Shown: positions 21,879 through 34,300 of the stretch, piece by piece | How positions within the stretch are numbered: the first letter of the stretch is position 1 | Layout of the letters: every line of letters begins with the position of its first letter | DNA from: Agelas oroides | Lineage: Eukaryota > Porifera > Demospongiae > Agelasida > Agelasidae | Length of the DNA stretch: 64,000 nucleotides | Assembly: GCA_949130485.1 (NCBI GenBank) | Contig: OX422186.1 | Coordinates: 6,329,292-6,393,291 of the forward strand | Direction of reading: 5' to 3' | Notes under the pieces: generated by a model | Databases searched by the model: none | Told to the model about the DNA's origin: nothing | What the model saw: only the letters and a program-made list of their open reading frames with translations | Position numbers and translations under genes: made by a program

Positions 21879-22168
21879 ATGTTTAGAGCTTTTCTCGGCT
21901 GTCTCCGACGCTTGGTCTAAGTCATAGGCTTTCTTAAACGCTCTGCCAAGAGGCGTCGTTGTACGCGCACATCCCGGATGCCGCGAACGAGTCGATCACG
22001 AAGCGTGTGGTCGAGTGTGTCGGCGAAATCGCATTGCTCGGAGAGTTTTTGGACAAATAAACAGAGACCTATGTTTGTTGTGTTGTACATGTAGGCCTAC
22101 TGTACTTTTTGGGGGATGACTAAACTGCATGTTTGTTGTGTTGTACATGTACCTTTTATTGGCAGACT

Positions 22169-22266
22169 CTGATATAGTCACAGTTCACACCTGATATAGC
22201 CACTCTTCACACCTGATATAGTCACAGTTCACACCTGATATAGTCACAGTTCACACCTGATATAGC
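22169..22266. repeat. 22-bp tandem repeat
   Basis: About four and a half copies of TCACACCTGATATAGTCACAG stand in tandem near the right end of the nested element; one copy differs (GCCACTCT). Confidence 0.85.
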
Positions 22267-22361
22267 TGAATCAGCTCTTCCGTGGGCATGTTGACCATTT
22301 ATAAGTCTTCTATAATCTTAGCAACCACCTAGCAACGGGCTATAATCTTCTTTCAGAAAAT

Positions 22362-22700
22362 GGTTTTCACACAGAGCAGCATGAGGCCCTACAGATTCAT
22401 TTTGTGGCAGGCAACCAACTTCGTTTGAACAGCAAGTCACTGTTTACGACAGCAAATACAGCGGCAAACTCCACCCATCACTCACTCACCAGCTTGCTTG
22501 CATTTATAGGTCACAGCGTACGAAGATGGCAGTTCGATGCTGGACGTCGTTGAAGTCCCAAATGTGCAGCAGCAGCAGTTTGGAAGCAGTGACTGTGGAC
22601 TATTTGCTATAGCTTTCACGGTTCATTTGGCTTTAGGGGATGATCCACGGCAGTGGAAAGGCTGTGATGGCTATGCTGCCATGTTGTGCAAAAATACCTG
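22362..22700 (+). pseudogene. Ulp1-like (C48) protease domain fragment
   Basis: After a good acceptor (TTCTTTCAG), translation gives ENGFHTEQHEALQIHFV. After a frameshift come VTVYDSKYSGKLHPSLTHQL and NVQQQQFGSSDCGLFAIAFT. The Q...DCG block is the catalytic Gln-Cys region of C48-type proteases. The usual continuation (HLLKCF...) is absent here and is found on the minus strand at 19185. That split is the main evidence for the internal inversion. Confidence 0.7.
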
Positions 22701-22727
22701 TGGAGCATGTTGCTTGTCATAGTACTC

Positions 22728-22990
22728 TTTCTGGTAGTCTTGAGCTCTCTTGATGTTTCTCATTGCCTCTGTTTGAGGTCATCACGTACCTGAAGCATTG
22801 CCTGTATGTAGTCATCAACGGGTTCAACACCTTTTCTATCATCATCAGGCATCAGCTCAATGTCAATCGGGAGAAGAGCCTCTCGGTGGTACAACATGAA
22901 GAATGGTGAGTAGCCAGTGGTTCGGTGTTTAGCTGCTCGATAGCCAACAAGATGGACTCCAGTTTCTGGTCCCTGAGCACGTTACGTATA
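22728..22990 (-). pseudogene. integrase C-terminal region fragment
   Basis: The minus strand reads RDQKLESILLA, then (frame change) YRAAKHRTTGYSPFFMLYHR, LLPIDIELMPDD, and after another frameshift KRAQDYQKEYYDK. This matches the end of retroviral-type integrase cores (A-Y-R...H..T-G-Y-S-P-F..M). The D,D-35-E catalytic part is missing; the fragment starts where the NLR copy begins. Confidence 0.7.
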
Positions 22991-22994
22991 AAGA

Positions 22995-24144
22995 AAAGGA
23001 CCACCAATTTTGGGAAATGCTGTGCAGCTATAGATGGTGATGAATTGGATGGTGTCACCTTCGATGCCCTGCACTGGTTGTTTGAAGCACAGGACAATGT
23101 TGTCATTGCTAAAGTGCTAGCGTCATCACATATACAGCTCAACAAACCATGCACATATACTGTGACACAGTTTGACTGCTTTGTGTTGGGTTACTGTGTG
23201 TCTCATAGCAGCTGTACCTGGAGGATTAACCTTGATTTTTGCTATATAGGAGATGAGAGGATGTTAGTACGAGGTGCATTGGAAGAAGAAACCCACTGCA
23301 GGGGAGGGATCTCTGAGATAAACTTGAGTGCTAGTGATATCACATCTGAGGGAGTGAAATATCTACCATGTTTACCAGTGCAGTTGATAAGCAAATTGGA
23401 ACCACTCTATCTAAAATACAATAACATAGATTCAAAATCCTTTGCAGTCCTTGCCCATCTCGTCTCACATGTACCTCACCTAAAGAAGCTCCGTTTGTCC
23501 TTCAATCCCAACATTGGTGAGGGAGGAACTGTCCCACTGATCACATCATGCACTGACAGCTCAGAACTCAATTGAGAGATTAGATTTGTACAAGACTGGA
23601 ATTGGTGTAAAAGACTGCCAAGCTCTGAATGAGCTGCAGTCATTATCCACAAATCTTGAGAAGCTTGACGTCAGTTTGAATGACCTACCTCCACAAGCTG
23701 TTGAACTGATCATCAGTGGACTTCATCACAACACCACACTCAAGAGGTTGTGGTTGAGGGGCTCACACTTTTCTCTCCAGAACATCATCTCACTGGATTC
23801 AGTACTGAGGACAAATCACACCCTTTCTGACCTCTACCTAGGACAATGTGACATTGACTCAGATGGAGCATATCATTTGGCAGGTGCATGCTCTGTGCAC
23901 GAATGATACACTGCTAAAGCCGGAACTGGTGGACAATTCAATAGGAGTCAAAGGAGCTGCTGCATTTGCTGAAATGCTACTAAAGAACAAAACATTGAAA
24001 GTACTGGACTTACGAGATGATTTCATAGGCAAGGAGGGTGCTCAGCAACTGAACGACTCACTCACACACAACAATAGTGTTACACTGTGGCTCCACAAAA
24101 ACATTAGTCATTTATTGTGCACCAGGAGTGAAATAAACATATGA
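22995..24144 (+). pseudogene. NLR pseudogene, LRR half only
   Basis: Translation from about 23060 (ALHWLFEAQDN, then FDCFVLGYCVSHS) parallels the intact NLR from 16060 to 17110, through leucine-rich repeats such as HLKKLRLSFNPNIGEGG. Frame changes occur near 23560 and near 23890, so three overlapping frames are needed. The CARD-like and NACHT regions are absent; the transposon at 18826-22994 stands in their place. Together with the beta-helix copy at 17.9 kb it forms the second half of a tandem duplication. Confidence 0.85.
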
Positions 24145-25446
24145 TTGTAGTACATTTTGTCATTAACACGAATGTTATTTTACATTAGCTAAGACTGTCC
24201 ATGCCTTGCTTAATGTTATTAACTATTGAGTGCACCAGCCAGTTGAAAATGGAAAGAGGTTGACATTTTCCTTGTGGAAGAATTTTCAAAGCACTGCATG
24301 ATCTTGCAATCGTGTGTATGTACATGCCACATAAAATTGCATACGTATAGCTAAACACAAAATATTTAACTTGCCAACTTTGCTTGCCATCATAGCACAA
24401 ACAGCTAGCTAGTATATAGTAGTTAATATGAGTGACGTCATGCAGGCATGTGTCCAAAATCAAGTCAATTTTTGTTTTCCTTGACTGTAGCAGCTTGCCT
24501 GATAATTACATTTCCTCACTCAGCAGTGTATGCATACTTTGCGGCTTAGTTTGGGGTTCCACCGTGGTATATACCTACCCGTCACATCCGGAGTGTTCAG
24601 TTGTTATGGCTAATCCTCTCTGAAAGTTGCAGCAACCAACATATGCACAATTAGCTTAATTTAAACTTCCCCAGGGGTCCCCCTGCACAAGCATTCCAGG
24701 GCTACGTACATAAATGTAGTTGCATCAGCCCTGTTCAGTTTGCCGTAGTACCTGAGTAGCCTAGCTGTATTCAGCTACGTAGCAATAAATAAGCAAGTCA
24801 GCACAGTCACTAAGAAAGAATAGCCGTCATGATACCGCTGTCGGCACATGGAAGAGTGTGTAAGTGGACGAATGGACGTTGTGTGCTGGGGTAAGGAGGA
24901 AAATATGTAATAAAAATTACGTAGCTAAGTAGCAGATTAGCTACTCGGCTGACACTGCGGGGATGATCTGGACTTGTGGTTGGATCAATCACCGAGAGTG
25001 CAATTAAGTTTTACATGGTTTGTACCATGCGCGCGTTATATGACCCTTCAAGCTGAGTTTGCTAGTTTGTACAAATTGTACAGGAGCTTCAATTCACCAG
25101 AAACTACACCTATTGTGATTGCTTGTCATGGTCATGTGATCTCTCTTCCCCCAGGTGGTCCTAAAGCCCGGAATCTGTGAATTTAACCAGTTATCATATA
25201 TGGAAGGCACCTTCTAAATAGAACTGTTTTTGTACTTGCGGAAACTATTCACTGACCTTGTGGCCTGTTGTGGTACAAATCGGACTTCCAAACACCGAAG
25301 CAGGTCTAGTTCATCCAGAGAACCATTAAAGCTCTAGCTAGCACAAGTTATATAGCAGTTAAGTAAAGCACTTTTCTAAACAATGCGACCCTATTAGTTA
25401 TTTTTTCACTATAACTGCAGCCATCATAATACAGAATAGTTAATAT
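24145..25446. other. intergenic between NLR pseudogene and Ig/Death/Kelch gene
   Basis: No gene is supported. The small open frames at 24432, 24974 and elsewhere lack homology signals. The promoter of the Ig/Death/Kelch gene must lie in the right part. No TATA box is obvious; TTAATATATGAG lies just before the start codon. Confidence 0.45.
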
Positions 25447-28400
25447 ATGAGCTTGTCTTCTCACATGGCCACACTCGCAGTTGACCCTGAGTTTAATATC
25501 CACAGCAGTTATCATAATGACTTTTTTCTGCTGAGAACAAGAGTGCTAGTGAATGGAGAAAGTACAGAGGTCAGATCCATCAAGGAAAGCATGTATCAGG
25601 GCCCAGTCCTGAACTTTGGCCATTCTGGCAGCACCATCAGCACAACACTTTCATCAATTTCAATAGCTGTTTCACCTGTCCTGGTTCATTACGGGATCTA
25701 CCATGTGGATACATTTTACTATGAGCAGTGCCCACTCTTTCATGTCGTCTTTTCTTCTGAGTCATGTTTGAAGAACTTCCTTCTTGCAATTAGAGAAGTG
25801 AAGTGCACCCTGGAGGCAACACTTCAATCACTGTTTCTGAAGAGCGTACCGGGAACAGAATCAGCCCAACAGTTAACTGTTGAGGTCCAGCCTAACTTGT
25901 TTCTAGTTTCTCCCAATCAGCAAGAGACAAGGGGAGCAGAATGTCATTCTGTGACCACAGAGAATTGCTCCAGCATTGTGACCCGCTGGAAGGACAGCAA
26001 GCTATTTGAATTTGGCACACTGTACCAGGAGGAAGGTATGTACCTTCCATCGCAAGTAAATATATTGTACATGGTATGAATCTGTTAAGTAGCTATGGGT
26101 GCATGGTTTTCTGACAAAAGGAATTCCACTGACATGGTTAGTTGACAGGTGTTCCACAACAGTAGGCCTGCATGTACCTCTTGGACCTCGGTTTCATCCA
26201 CTACAATGCACCTTTATTGTAAAACCATCCAAAGACATCTGTAGTGTACATGAATGTAAGTCTCTTGCAATAAAACTACATTATCTTATGAAATGCATGC
26301 TCAGTATGTAGCAAGTACACCTTCTGTATGGCCAAAAGTCTCCAATTCTATGTACACATTCTGCACTCAATCTTTCTTGCATGCATGCAGCTAAGCCTCC
26401 CGTAGTTATATCACAGCCAACAAACCAGATGGACATTCTTCCTGGGAAAGCCGTTTCATTCTCAGTCCAAGCCACTGGAACAAAGCCTCTGAGCTACCAG
26501 TGGCAGTGGAAATGGTTTGGAAAGGAGGGTGAGCAGGATGAATGGCAGAACCTCACTAGTGACAGTGGCACATTTCAAGTGGTGGAGGTCCAGGCATGCA
26601 ACGCAGGTTACTATCGATGCGTGGTCTTCAACTTTGCTGGGAGTGAAACATCACAGTGTGCTAGCCTCACTGTTGGTAGGTACATGCACTAGTTGTCAGT
26701 ATGCACTCAAGTGTCACTATTAACAAATTGCCTTTTCTGTTTATACAGCTGCTGAGCTGGCTGACCTTGTGAGTGAACTGCAAGACGTCAATGAGTGGAT
26801 ACCTTTTGGGCTCTACTTGGGGATCAAAATACCAAGATTGGAGGCTATCAAAATAGACTGTCCAACTCTTGGGGACTGTCGCACCGCGATGCTCAATGAG
26901 TGGCAGAAGAAAGTGACTCCCACATGGTCTGCTGTAGTCCAGGCATTGGTGGGAATAGGGATGAGACGTCTGGCTGCTGAGCTAGCACAAAAGCATGGTT
27001 GGTTGAATAGCAATTGATACCATGGCACTTAATAAATTTGTAGTATATTTCCTCTCAGGAACTCTACCTCCCAAGTTAACAGACAGTGACCTTTTGGATC
27101 AGCTGGAAAACATTCCTCAACAAAAACAGGAGGTAAGATGACAAGAATGCCTATAATGTAGGTTGTAAAGTTACTGTTCACCAAGTCTTCCTTGAATTGT
27201 ATAGGCAGCTGCATGCAAGCTGCATGAAGAACTCCAGAAGCACATACTGGATCTTAAACAGGACCACAAGGAGTTGATGGATGTTGAGAAGCATTTAACA
27301 CATGCACATGAGTCCAAAGCCAAATCAAGGAAGAAAGCAAGTGAAGATATGACTAAGCTTCAAAAATTACATGGAAATGTGGAGAAATTGGCCCAAGAGA
27401 AGAGTATGCTTAAAATGGAGCTAAATATCAAAGAACGAGAGTGCCAACTGCTGTGTTCAATGCAGGAGAAAGATGCATACAACCAGGATCTACAGAAGAA
27501 AATTGACAAGAAAAGAAAAAAGATAAAGAACTTGAAACAAGAGCTACAAAAAAAGGAGTGTGAACTCCATTCTGCCATGCAAGAAGTCCAAACCCAACAA
27601 GAAGCGTTACTGCAATCTCAAGAAGAACTAAAGAAGCAACATGAGAAAGTAATGCAGCTGCAAAGAGAGAAAGAGAAATTGGACTCTTTTTACAACATTG
27701 AAAAGGAGCAAGTCAGCAAGATTGTGCAGATTCTTGTGTCTGACAAAGAAGAAATGCAGGTAAATCATTTGTATAGTGTATACTATAACCCCATTCATTT
27801 TGCATCACACCCCAAGTGGAAAGAGCAATCAAGGTGGTTACATAACTTGCACTCATTGGCTTCACTACTCTTCTTCTATACACTTGGCCTCATTTCCATC
27901 ACTTACAGTATGACTTTCATCATGGAAGCTAGGTAGGAACAAGGCTACTAGCTATATACTGCTTCTGTACACTCCCGGATGCATAAGACTCTAAGTACAA
28001 CTGGATTTGAGTCACCATTTTCTTTCCGCCTGGGGTGCATGTGCATGGTTACCACTTTAAACATGAGGCTATATACTTGGAACCACAAAAAATGCCAGTA
28101 GCTACTGTGTGTGTGTGATTGATACTTTTGACAAATATGTATTTCTCTCTACAGCAACAACTAACCAGTATGAAATATGAGTCAAAGCTCAAATCACAGC
28201 AAATTGAAGCCTGCAATTCAGACATTAATCGGCTCAGTGAAGAGATCAAAGTGCTATTGAGTTCCCTCCAGGAGAAAGAAGCTGCTGCAGCTCAACTTCA
28301 AAATGAACTGCAGAAACGCCAGCAAGTTGCCAGCACTCAACTGTTAGAGTTTATCAAACTAAGAGCTCAGATTGCTGAACAAGAGCTCAGGTTGCAAGAA

Positions 28401-30256
28401 GTTGATTACCAGAAGCAGCAAGCAGAGTTAGAGATGAAGGCTGCAGTGCAGGAGATGGAGGCCAGAAGAAACCTCGAAGCACAGCTTCATGCACATCTTG
28501 GTGAGCAGTGAATTAGTTCTGTACAGCTAATATCCTTACTTCGAATGTTTAACATATGCACCTTGTTTTATTCAGATGAACCACCCAAGGTCACTCACCA
28601 ACCCATAAGCCTGTGCAAAGTTTTCTCAGGAAGAGCTGTCTCGTTCACTGTCCAAGCCACTGGATCAAGACCTCTCAGCTACCACTGGCAGTGGAAGCCA
28701 GCTGAGGAGGAAGGTAGCAGTGAGAAGTGGCAGCCGTGTGATGCAGAGTGGTCTGATGGTGCTACACTAACTATCCCCAGTTTGCAGAAGTCCAATGAAG
28801 GGAGCTACCGCTGTGTTGTTAGCAACTGTGTTGGTAACAAGATTTCCAATCCAGCTAAACTTGAGGTTAGTTGATCTGCTGCTCGCTAAGTTAGCACTTG
28901 TATGAACAGACAGTTTGATCATAACAAAGGGAAGAAGGAGGTAAGATAAATATAGACAAAACTTGAAATTCCCTGTTTCCATAACTGACAACAATCTCAC
29001 ATGTACAGCTTCTATATTATGAACTGAAGCCCCGCAAGCAGAACACTTAGCTGTTAGTTGAATTTAGCCAGCCCATGCATGGTGTGATAATGCAATACGT
29101 TCACCATACAGACTCCTTTTTCTTGTTAGGGGGATCTAAGTACAAGACTATTTAGCTGTTTACAGTCCTTCACCCACTATGAGTACAATGATTCCCCTGT
29201 CCAATCCTGTTCACATCTTTCCTGCTAATACAAGCAGCAGTTATTTTATGTATATGAGATTGTGCATGTGTTACTGAATGTTAACAACTGCTGTAGATAA
29301 AAATAATTGATGTAGATTCTTCTTTGCTCCAGATGTGCCCCCCTGATGACCTGCAGCTGCCTCTACAACTGAGGTGGAGGAAGTGCCAAGGCATGACACA
29401 TGGAATGACATATTACCCATACTCAGCTGTATTGCAGAGGACAGTCTATGTGGGAGGAGGAAATGCAGACAAAGGCATTGATGCCTGTACTGTACTAAAG
29501 TATGATATCGACAATGATGTATGGAGCAGTCTACCACGATATCAATGCAAGTGGTTTGCTATGACTGTCATCAACTGCCATCTAACAGTGGTTGGTGGTG
29601 ACGATATCAACACAAAGTGTGCAACCAAACAGCTTGCAGCATTCGATCCCATGTCCCAGGAGTGGACAACCCCCTATCCCCCAATGCCCACACCCCGCTC
29701 CCACCCAACTGTATTAACTTATGACATGTGGTTGCTGGTGGCAGGTGGGCGTGATGGTTGGACTAACCTAGACACAGTTGAACTCCTCAACATGACCACT
29801 AACCAGTGGCTGTCTGCCTCACCACTCCCCATCCAGTGCAGCTTAATGACATCCACTATCCTCCAAGACAACTGGTACCTCGTTACTTACCAGAAGGAGG
29901 TACTTTGTGCCTCCCTCTCTTACATTGTGTCACAAACTGTTTCCCAGTCCATCGCTAACAACCCATCCACACCATGGCATCATCTTCCTCACACCCCATT
30001 GAACAAGTCTACAGCCATTGCTTTCCGGGGATCACTACTGGTAGTGGGGGGCGACTGTGACAGCAATTCTACACCAAGCACAGCCATCCATCTCTACCAG
30101 CCAGAGAGTGAGAAATGGATAAAGGTTGGAGAATTACCTACTCCACGTACGTATTGTTCCTGTGTTCTGCTATCTAGTGGTGAGCTGATGGTTGTTGGAG
30201 GACACGAGAACTCTGACCGATCTAGCCGAGTCGATGTGGCAGCTGTTCTAGAGTAA
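25447..30256 (+). CDS. UPA/FIIND-like - Ig - Death - coiled coil - Ig - Kelch protein, 9 exons, about 1141 aa
   Basis: Exons: 25447-26035, 26142-26255, 26391-26675, 26749-26997, 27059-27132, 27205-27759, 28155-28500, 28576-28865, 29333-30256; phases agree throughout. Residues 1-234 resemble a UPA/FIIND fold (weak: PLFHVVFSSES at about 96-106 and CTFIVKPSKD at about 220-229). 236-329 is an Ig-like domain with YQWQWK and YYRCVV. 331-412 is a Death domain (WIPFGLYLGI, then ALVGIGMRRLAAELAQKHG). 438-737 is a long charged coiled coil. 739-834 is a second Ig domain (YHWQWK, YRCVVSN). 835-1141 holds about five Kelch repeats (VVGGDD, LLVAGGRD, LLVVGGDC, LMVVGGHE). There is no signal peptide or membrane segment, so it is probably cytosolic despite its Ig domains. 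The Death domain suggests innate-immune or apoptotic signalling and Kelch suggests ligand binding; both roles are inferred. Confidence 0.85.
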
Positions 30257-30531
30257 CTTTGTGCCTACCTGATTCACAGGTCACTCGATCATTGCTAGCT
30301 AGTCTAGGAATAGAGTTTCTTTCAATACTTCTGATTTACCTGTGATATTTTTGTTGCCATAGAATTTGTCATTATAGCCACACCCTACATGTGCAAAAAC
30401 TTTATATGCTGAGATGTCTACATATTATACCTCTAAATCAAGCAATTAATAAGAGATGCGTTTGGGGTGTGCATGTGACATGGGAACCCACAGCGACCCC
30501 ATGCAGGCACAATTGACATCAATGTGATATT
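30257..30531. other. 3' flank of the Ig/Death/Kelch gene
   Basis: Presumed 3' UTR and flank. I see no AATAAA close to the stop and no other feature before the MITE that starts at 30532. Confidence 0.35.
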
Positions 30532-31076
30532 ATGTGCCTATCAACGGTATGCCCTGCCTCCTGGTCCTGGGGGATGAGGTGGGGAAGGGTGGAGATTTGC
30601 CAAACATTCTGTTGCCCCTGGCACCACAACATGATGTCAAATCTTGATATTATCCCTTTTGTCTACTGTGACGATCAAAAAAATCTTACCATGGCTTCTT
30701 CTATAACTGTATGCTTGTTGACAGCAGAAAGGCCTAGTTTAGTTTGTTGGTTAATGCTTCAACTTGTCGTAAATTTCACTTCGCTAAGTTAGCACTTAAA
30801 TGTTGTGTTTGTGGCTGAGTGTCCCTAGCTCTTCCCAGGTGGGGAGGTAGGTTCATTGACAGTAGAAGACAAACAGCTATGACCACACATGATGCACGCA
30901 CAGCATATGGAGACCGAGACTGCATGCACGTACGCATGTGCCCATTTCATTGAAGTGATGTCATAGTAATGTAATCACATACTACAATCTGGGGGAGAAT
31001 TTTCACAATTAATGCCCTGTTTCCCCCACCTGTTAGCCCCAGGACTGGGAGGGGGGCATATTATTGATAGGTGCAT
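30532..31076. mobile_element. 545-bp MITE with about 60-bp inverted ends
   Basis: The left end ATGTGCCTATCAACGGTATG, followed by a CTCCTGGTCCTGGGGG block, is the reverse complement of the right end (a CCCCAGGACTGGGAG block, then TATTGATAGGTGCAT), with several mismatches. The flanks are TA-rich (tatta on the left, ttata on the right), so a TA or TTA target is possible. No coding sequence. Confidence 0.7.
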
Positions 31077-31376
31077 TATAGTGACACAATGGATGGACTT
31101 TTTGCAAATTTACTGTCATATGGGTAGAACAGGTGGGAGGTGCATGATCGGCCTGATGACAGCTTTGCACTGCTTGCCTAAATCCTATACAGCAAATCCT
31201 TGTAGTTCAAGTGAAAACCTTCCCTGGCATGTACCTAAATGTGCATGCATGCCTAGCTGTAACTGCAAAGCAGCTTTCTGTCATGTCAGTGTAGACAGAA
31301 AGCCTGCATGGAATGCATGACTGAAATCTGAATGGTGAGTCCATACTAACAGTGTAGGAAACGTTCTCACATGAGA
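31077..31376. other. spacer between MITE and decamer satellite
   Basis: No gene or repeat is recognised in this 300-base spacer. Confidence 0.4.
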
Positions 31377-34300
31377 CATCATGAAACACCATGAGACATC
31401 ATGAGACACGTCGATTTGTGGTGTCATGATGGTGTCTCATACTGTCTAATAATTTCTCATGATGTCTGATGTTGTCTCGTGGTGCCTCATGCATGCTATC
31501 TCAGCTTTCTCATGGTGTCTCATGCATGCTATCTCAGCTTTCTCATGTTGTCTCATGCTGTCTAATGATTTCGCATAATGTTTTGTGTCTAGCAATGTCT
31601 TAGGATGTCACATGCTGTCTCATCATGATGCATTAATCATGTGTCCGAATGATTGACCCCATTAGCTAGACAGCAGGAGATTTCATGATGGAGACACTAT
31701 GAGACATCATGAGACATCACAAGACAGTATCAATCACCACAAGATATCATTAAACAAACTAAGGAACCATGAGACAACATGAGACATAACAAGGCACCAC
31801 ATCATGAGACCCCATGAGACATCATGAGACATCATGCAAGACCATGCAACACCATGCAAGTCATGAGACATCATGAGACATCATGAGACACCATAAGACA
31901 CCATGAGACATCATGAGACACCATGAGACATCATGAAACATCATGAGACACCATGAGACATCATGAGACACCATGAGACACCATGAGACATCATGAGACA
32001 CCATGAGATATCATGAGACACCATGAGACACCATGAGACATCATGAAACATCATGAGACACCATGAGACATCATGAAACATCATGAAACACCATAAGACA
32101 CCATGAGACATCATGAGACACCATGAGACATCATGAAACATCATGAGACACCATGTGACAACATGAGACATCATGCAAGACCATGCAACACCATGCAAGT
32201 CATGAGACATCATGAGACATCATGAGACACCATGAGACACCATGAGACATCATGAGACATCATGAGACACCATGAGACATCATGAAACATCATGAAACAC
32301 CATAAGACACCATGAGACATCATGAGACACCATGAGACATCATGAAACATCATGAGACATCATGAGACACCATAAGACACCATGAGACACCATGAGACAC
32401 CATGAGACATCATGAAACATCATGAGACACCATGAAACATCATGAGACACCATGAGACACCATGAGACATCATGAGACACCATGAGATATCATGAGACAC
32501 CATGAGACACCATGAGACATCATGAAACATCATGAGACACCATGAGACATCATGAAACATCATGAAACACCATAAGACACCATGAGACATCATGAGACAC
32601 CATGAGACATCATGAAACATCATGAGACACCATGTGACAACATGAGACATCATGCAAGACCATGCAACACCATGCAAGTCATGAGACATCATGAGACATC
32701 ATGAGACACCATGAGACACCATGAGACATCATGAGACACCATGAGACATCATGAAACATCATGAAACACCATAAGACACCATGAGACATCATGAGACACC
32801 ATGAGACATCATGAAACATCATGAGACACCATGAGACACCATGAGACATCATGAAACATCATGAGACACCATGAAACATCATGAGACACCATGAGACACC
32901 ATGAGACACCATGAGACATCATGAAACACCATAAGACACCATGAGACATCATGAGACACCATGAGACATCATGAGACACCATGAGACATCATGAAACATC
33001 ATGAGACACCATGTGACAACATGAGACATCATGCAAGACCATGCAACACCATGCAAGTCATGAGACATCATGAGACATCATGAGACACCATGAGACACCA
33101 TGAGACATCATGAGACATCATGAGACACCATGAGACATCATGAAACATCATGAAACACCATAAGACACCATGAGACATCATGAGACACCATGAGACATCA
33201 TGAAACATCATGAGACACCATGAGACACCATGAGACATCATGAAACATCATGAGACACCATGAGACATCATGAGACACCATGAGACATCATGAGACACCA
33301 TGAGATATCATGAGACACCATGAAACATCATGAGACACCATGAGACATCATGAAACATCATGAGACACCATGAAACATCATGAAACACCATGAGACACCA
33401 TGAGACACCATGAGACACCATGAGACACCATGAGACACCATGAGACACCATGAGACATCATGAGACACCATGAGACATCATGAGACATCATGAAACACCA
33501 TGAAACACCATGAAACACCATGAACACCATGAGACATCATGAGACACGTCGATACACCATGAGACACCTTGGTACACCATGAGCCACCATGAGACACTAT
33601 GAAACATCATGAGACCCCACAAAATGCCATGAAACATCATGAGACACCTTGAGACAAAATGAGACATCATTAAAAATAATCATGAGACACCAAGAAACAT
33701 GGATCATCATGATTTGGGTCTCTTCATGTCTCTTGGTGTCTCTGACTGTCTTATGGTATCTTGTGGCAGATATCCCAAAAAGCCTCAAGATTTCTCATGG
33801 TGTGTCATTGTGTCCCATGCTGTCTTTGGTGTTTCATGGTGTCTTTTGGTGTTTCATAAGATGTCTCATGGTGGCTCGTATGTCATGATGACTCCATGAG
33901 ACATCATAAGACACAATGAGACACCGTGAGACACCATGCATAAGACACCTTGAACCAAGATGAGACATGAAGAGACTCCAGAAGACCCCATACATAGGAC
34001 TCCATAGGATATTATGAGACAGTACAAGATGCCTTGAGACGTCATGAAACACCATGGGACACCAAGGGATACCATGAGACACATGAGACACCATGAAACA
34101 TGAATAGACACCATAATACCCTATGAGAGACACTATGAGACACGAAGAGGCAAAAAAGGAAACACCATGACACACCATGTGGCATTATCAGACACAATGA
34201 GACACCAGGTGACATCATAAGACAGTATTAAACAGCAAGAGACGCCATGCATGAGACACTACAAGACACTATGAAACAGCACGAGACACTTTAAATGAGA

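Larger units (their letters stand above)
19849..22347. mobile_element. nested 2.5-kb inverted-repeat element
   Basis: The left end AGATTTATAGTTCGTTGCTA (continuing GGTGGTTG) and the right end TAGCAACGGGCTATAATCT (preceded by CAACCACC) are inverted copies of about 27 bp. Inside, short units around CTGTAACAG(A/G)TCYGT (19985-20185) face inverted units ACAGACCCGTATAA (21395-21655), giving inner arms. The centre has a decayed plus-strand reading (about 20450-20705) with RLTNGHVNLISGVNAAGFLE, which I do not recognise, and a minus-strand zinc knuckle at 21678-21878. It sits in an intron of the host transposon, so the insertion is nested. Confidence 0.6.
18826..22994 (-). mobile_element. rearranged integrase-Ulp1-PHD transposon (Ginger/KRBA2-like)
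   Basis: Between the beta-helix copy and the NLR copy lies a broken element. Minus-strand pieces at its two ends are an integrase C-terminal region (22990 to about 22728) and a PHD finger (about 19185 to 18870). Plus-strand pieces in the middle are a post-integrase GPY/F-like module (19233-19728) and an Ulp1-like cysteine protease (22362 to about 22690). Inverting about 19200-22728 puts them in the order integrase, GPY/F, Ulp1, PHD on one strand. That order is known for Ginger-type DNA transposons and the related KRBA2-like genes. All pieces carry frameshifts or stops. The family name is inference; the domain pieces are readable. Confidence 0.65.

Noticed and set aside
24974..25180. Small plus-strand frame ahead of the Ig/Death/Kelch gene
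   Set aside because: No conserved motif and no splice donor that would join it in phase to exon 1 at 25447.
31941..34178. Minus-strand frames with MSHDVSWCLM repeats
   Set aside because: Products of the decamer satellite, which lacks stops in some phases. There is no start context, splice signal or non-repeat sequence.
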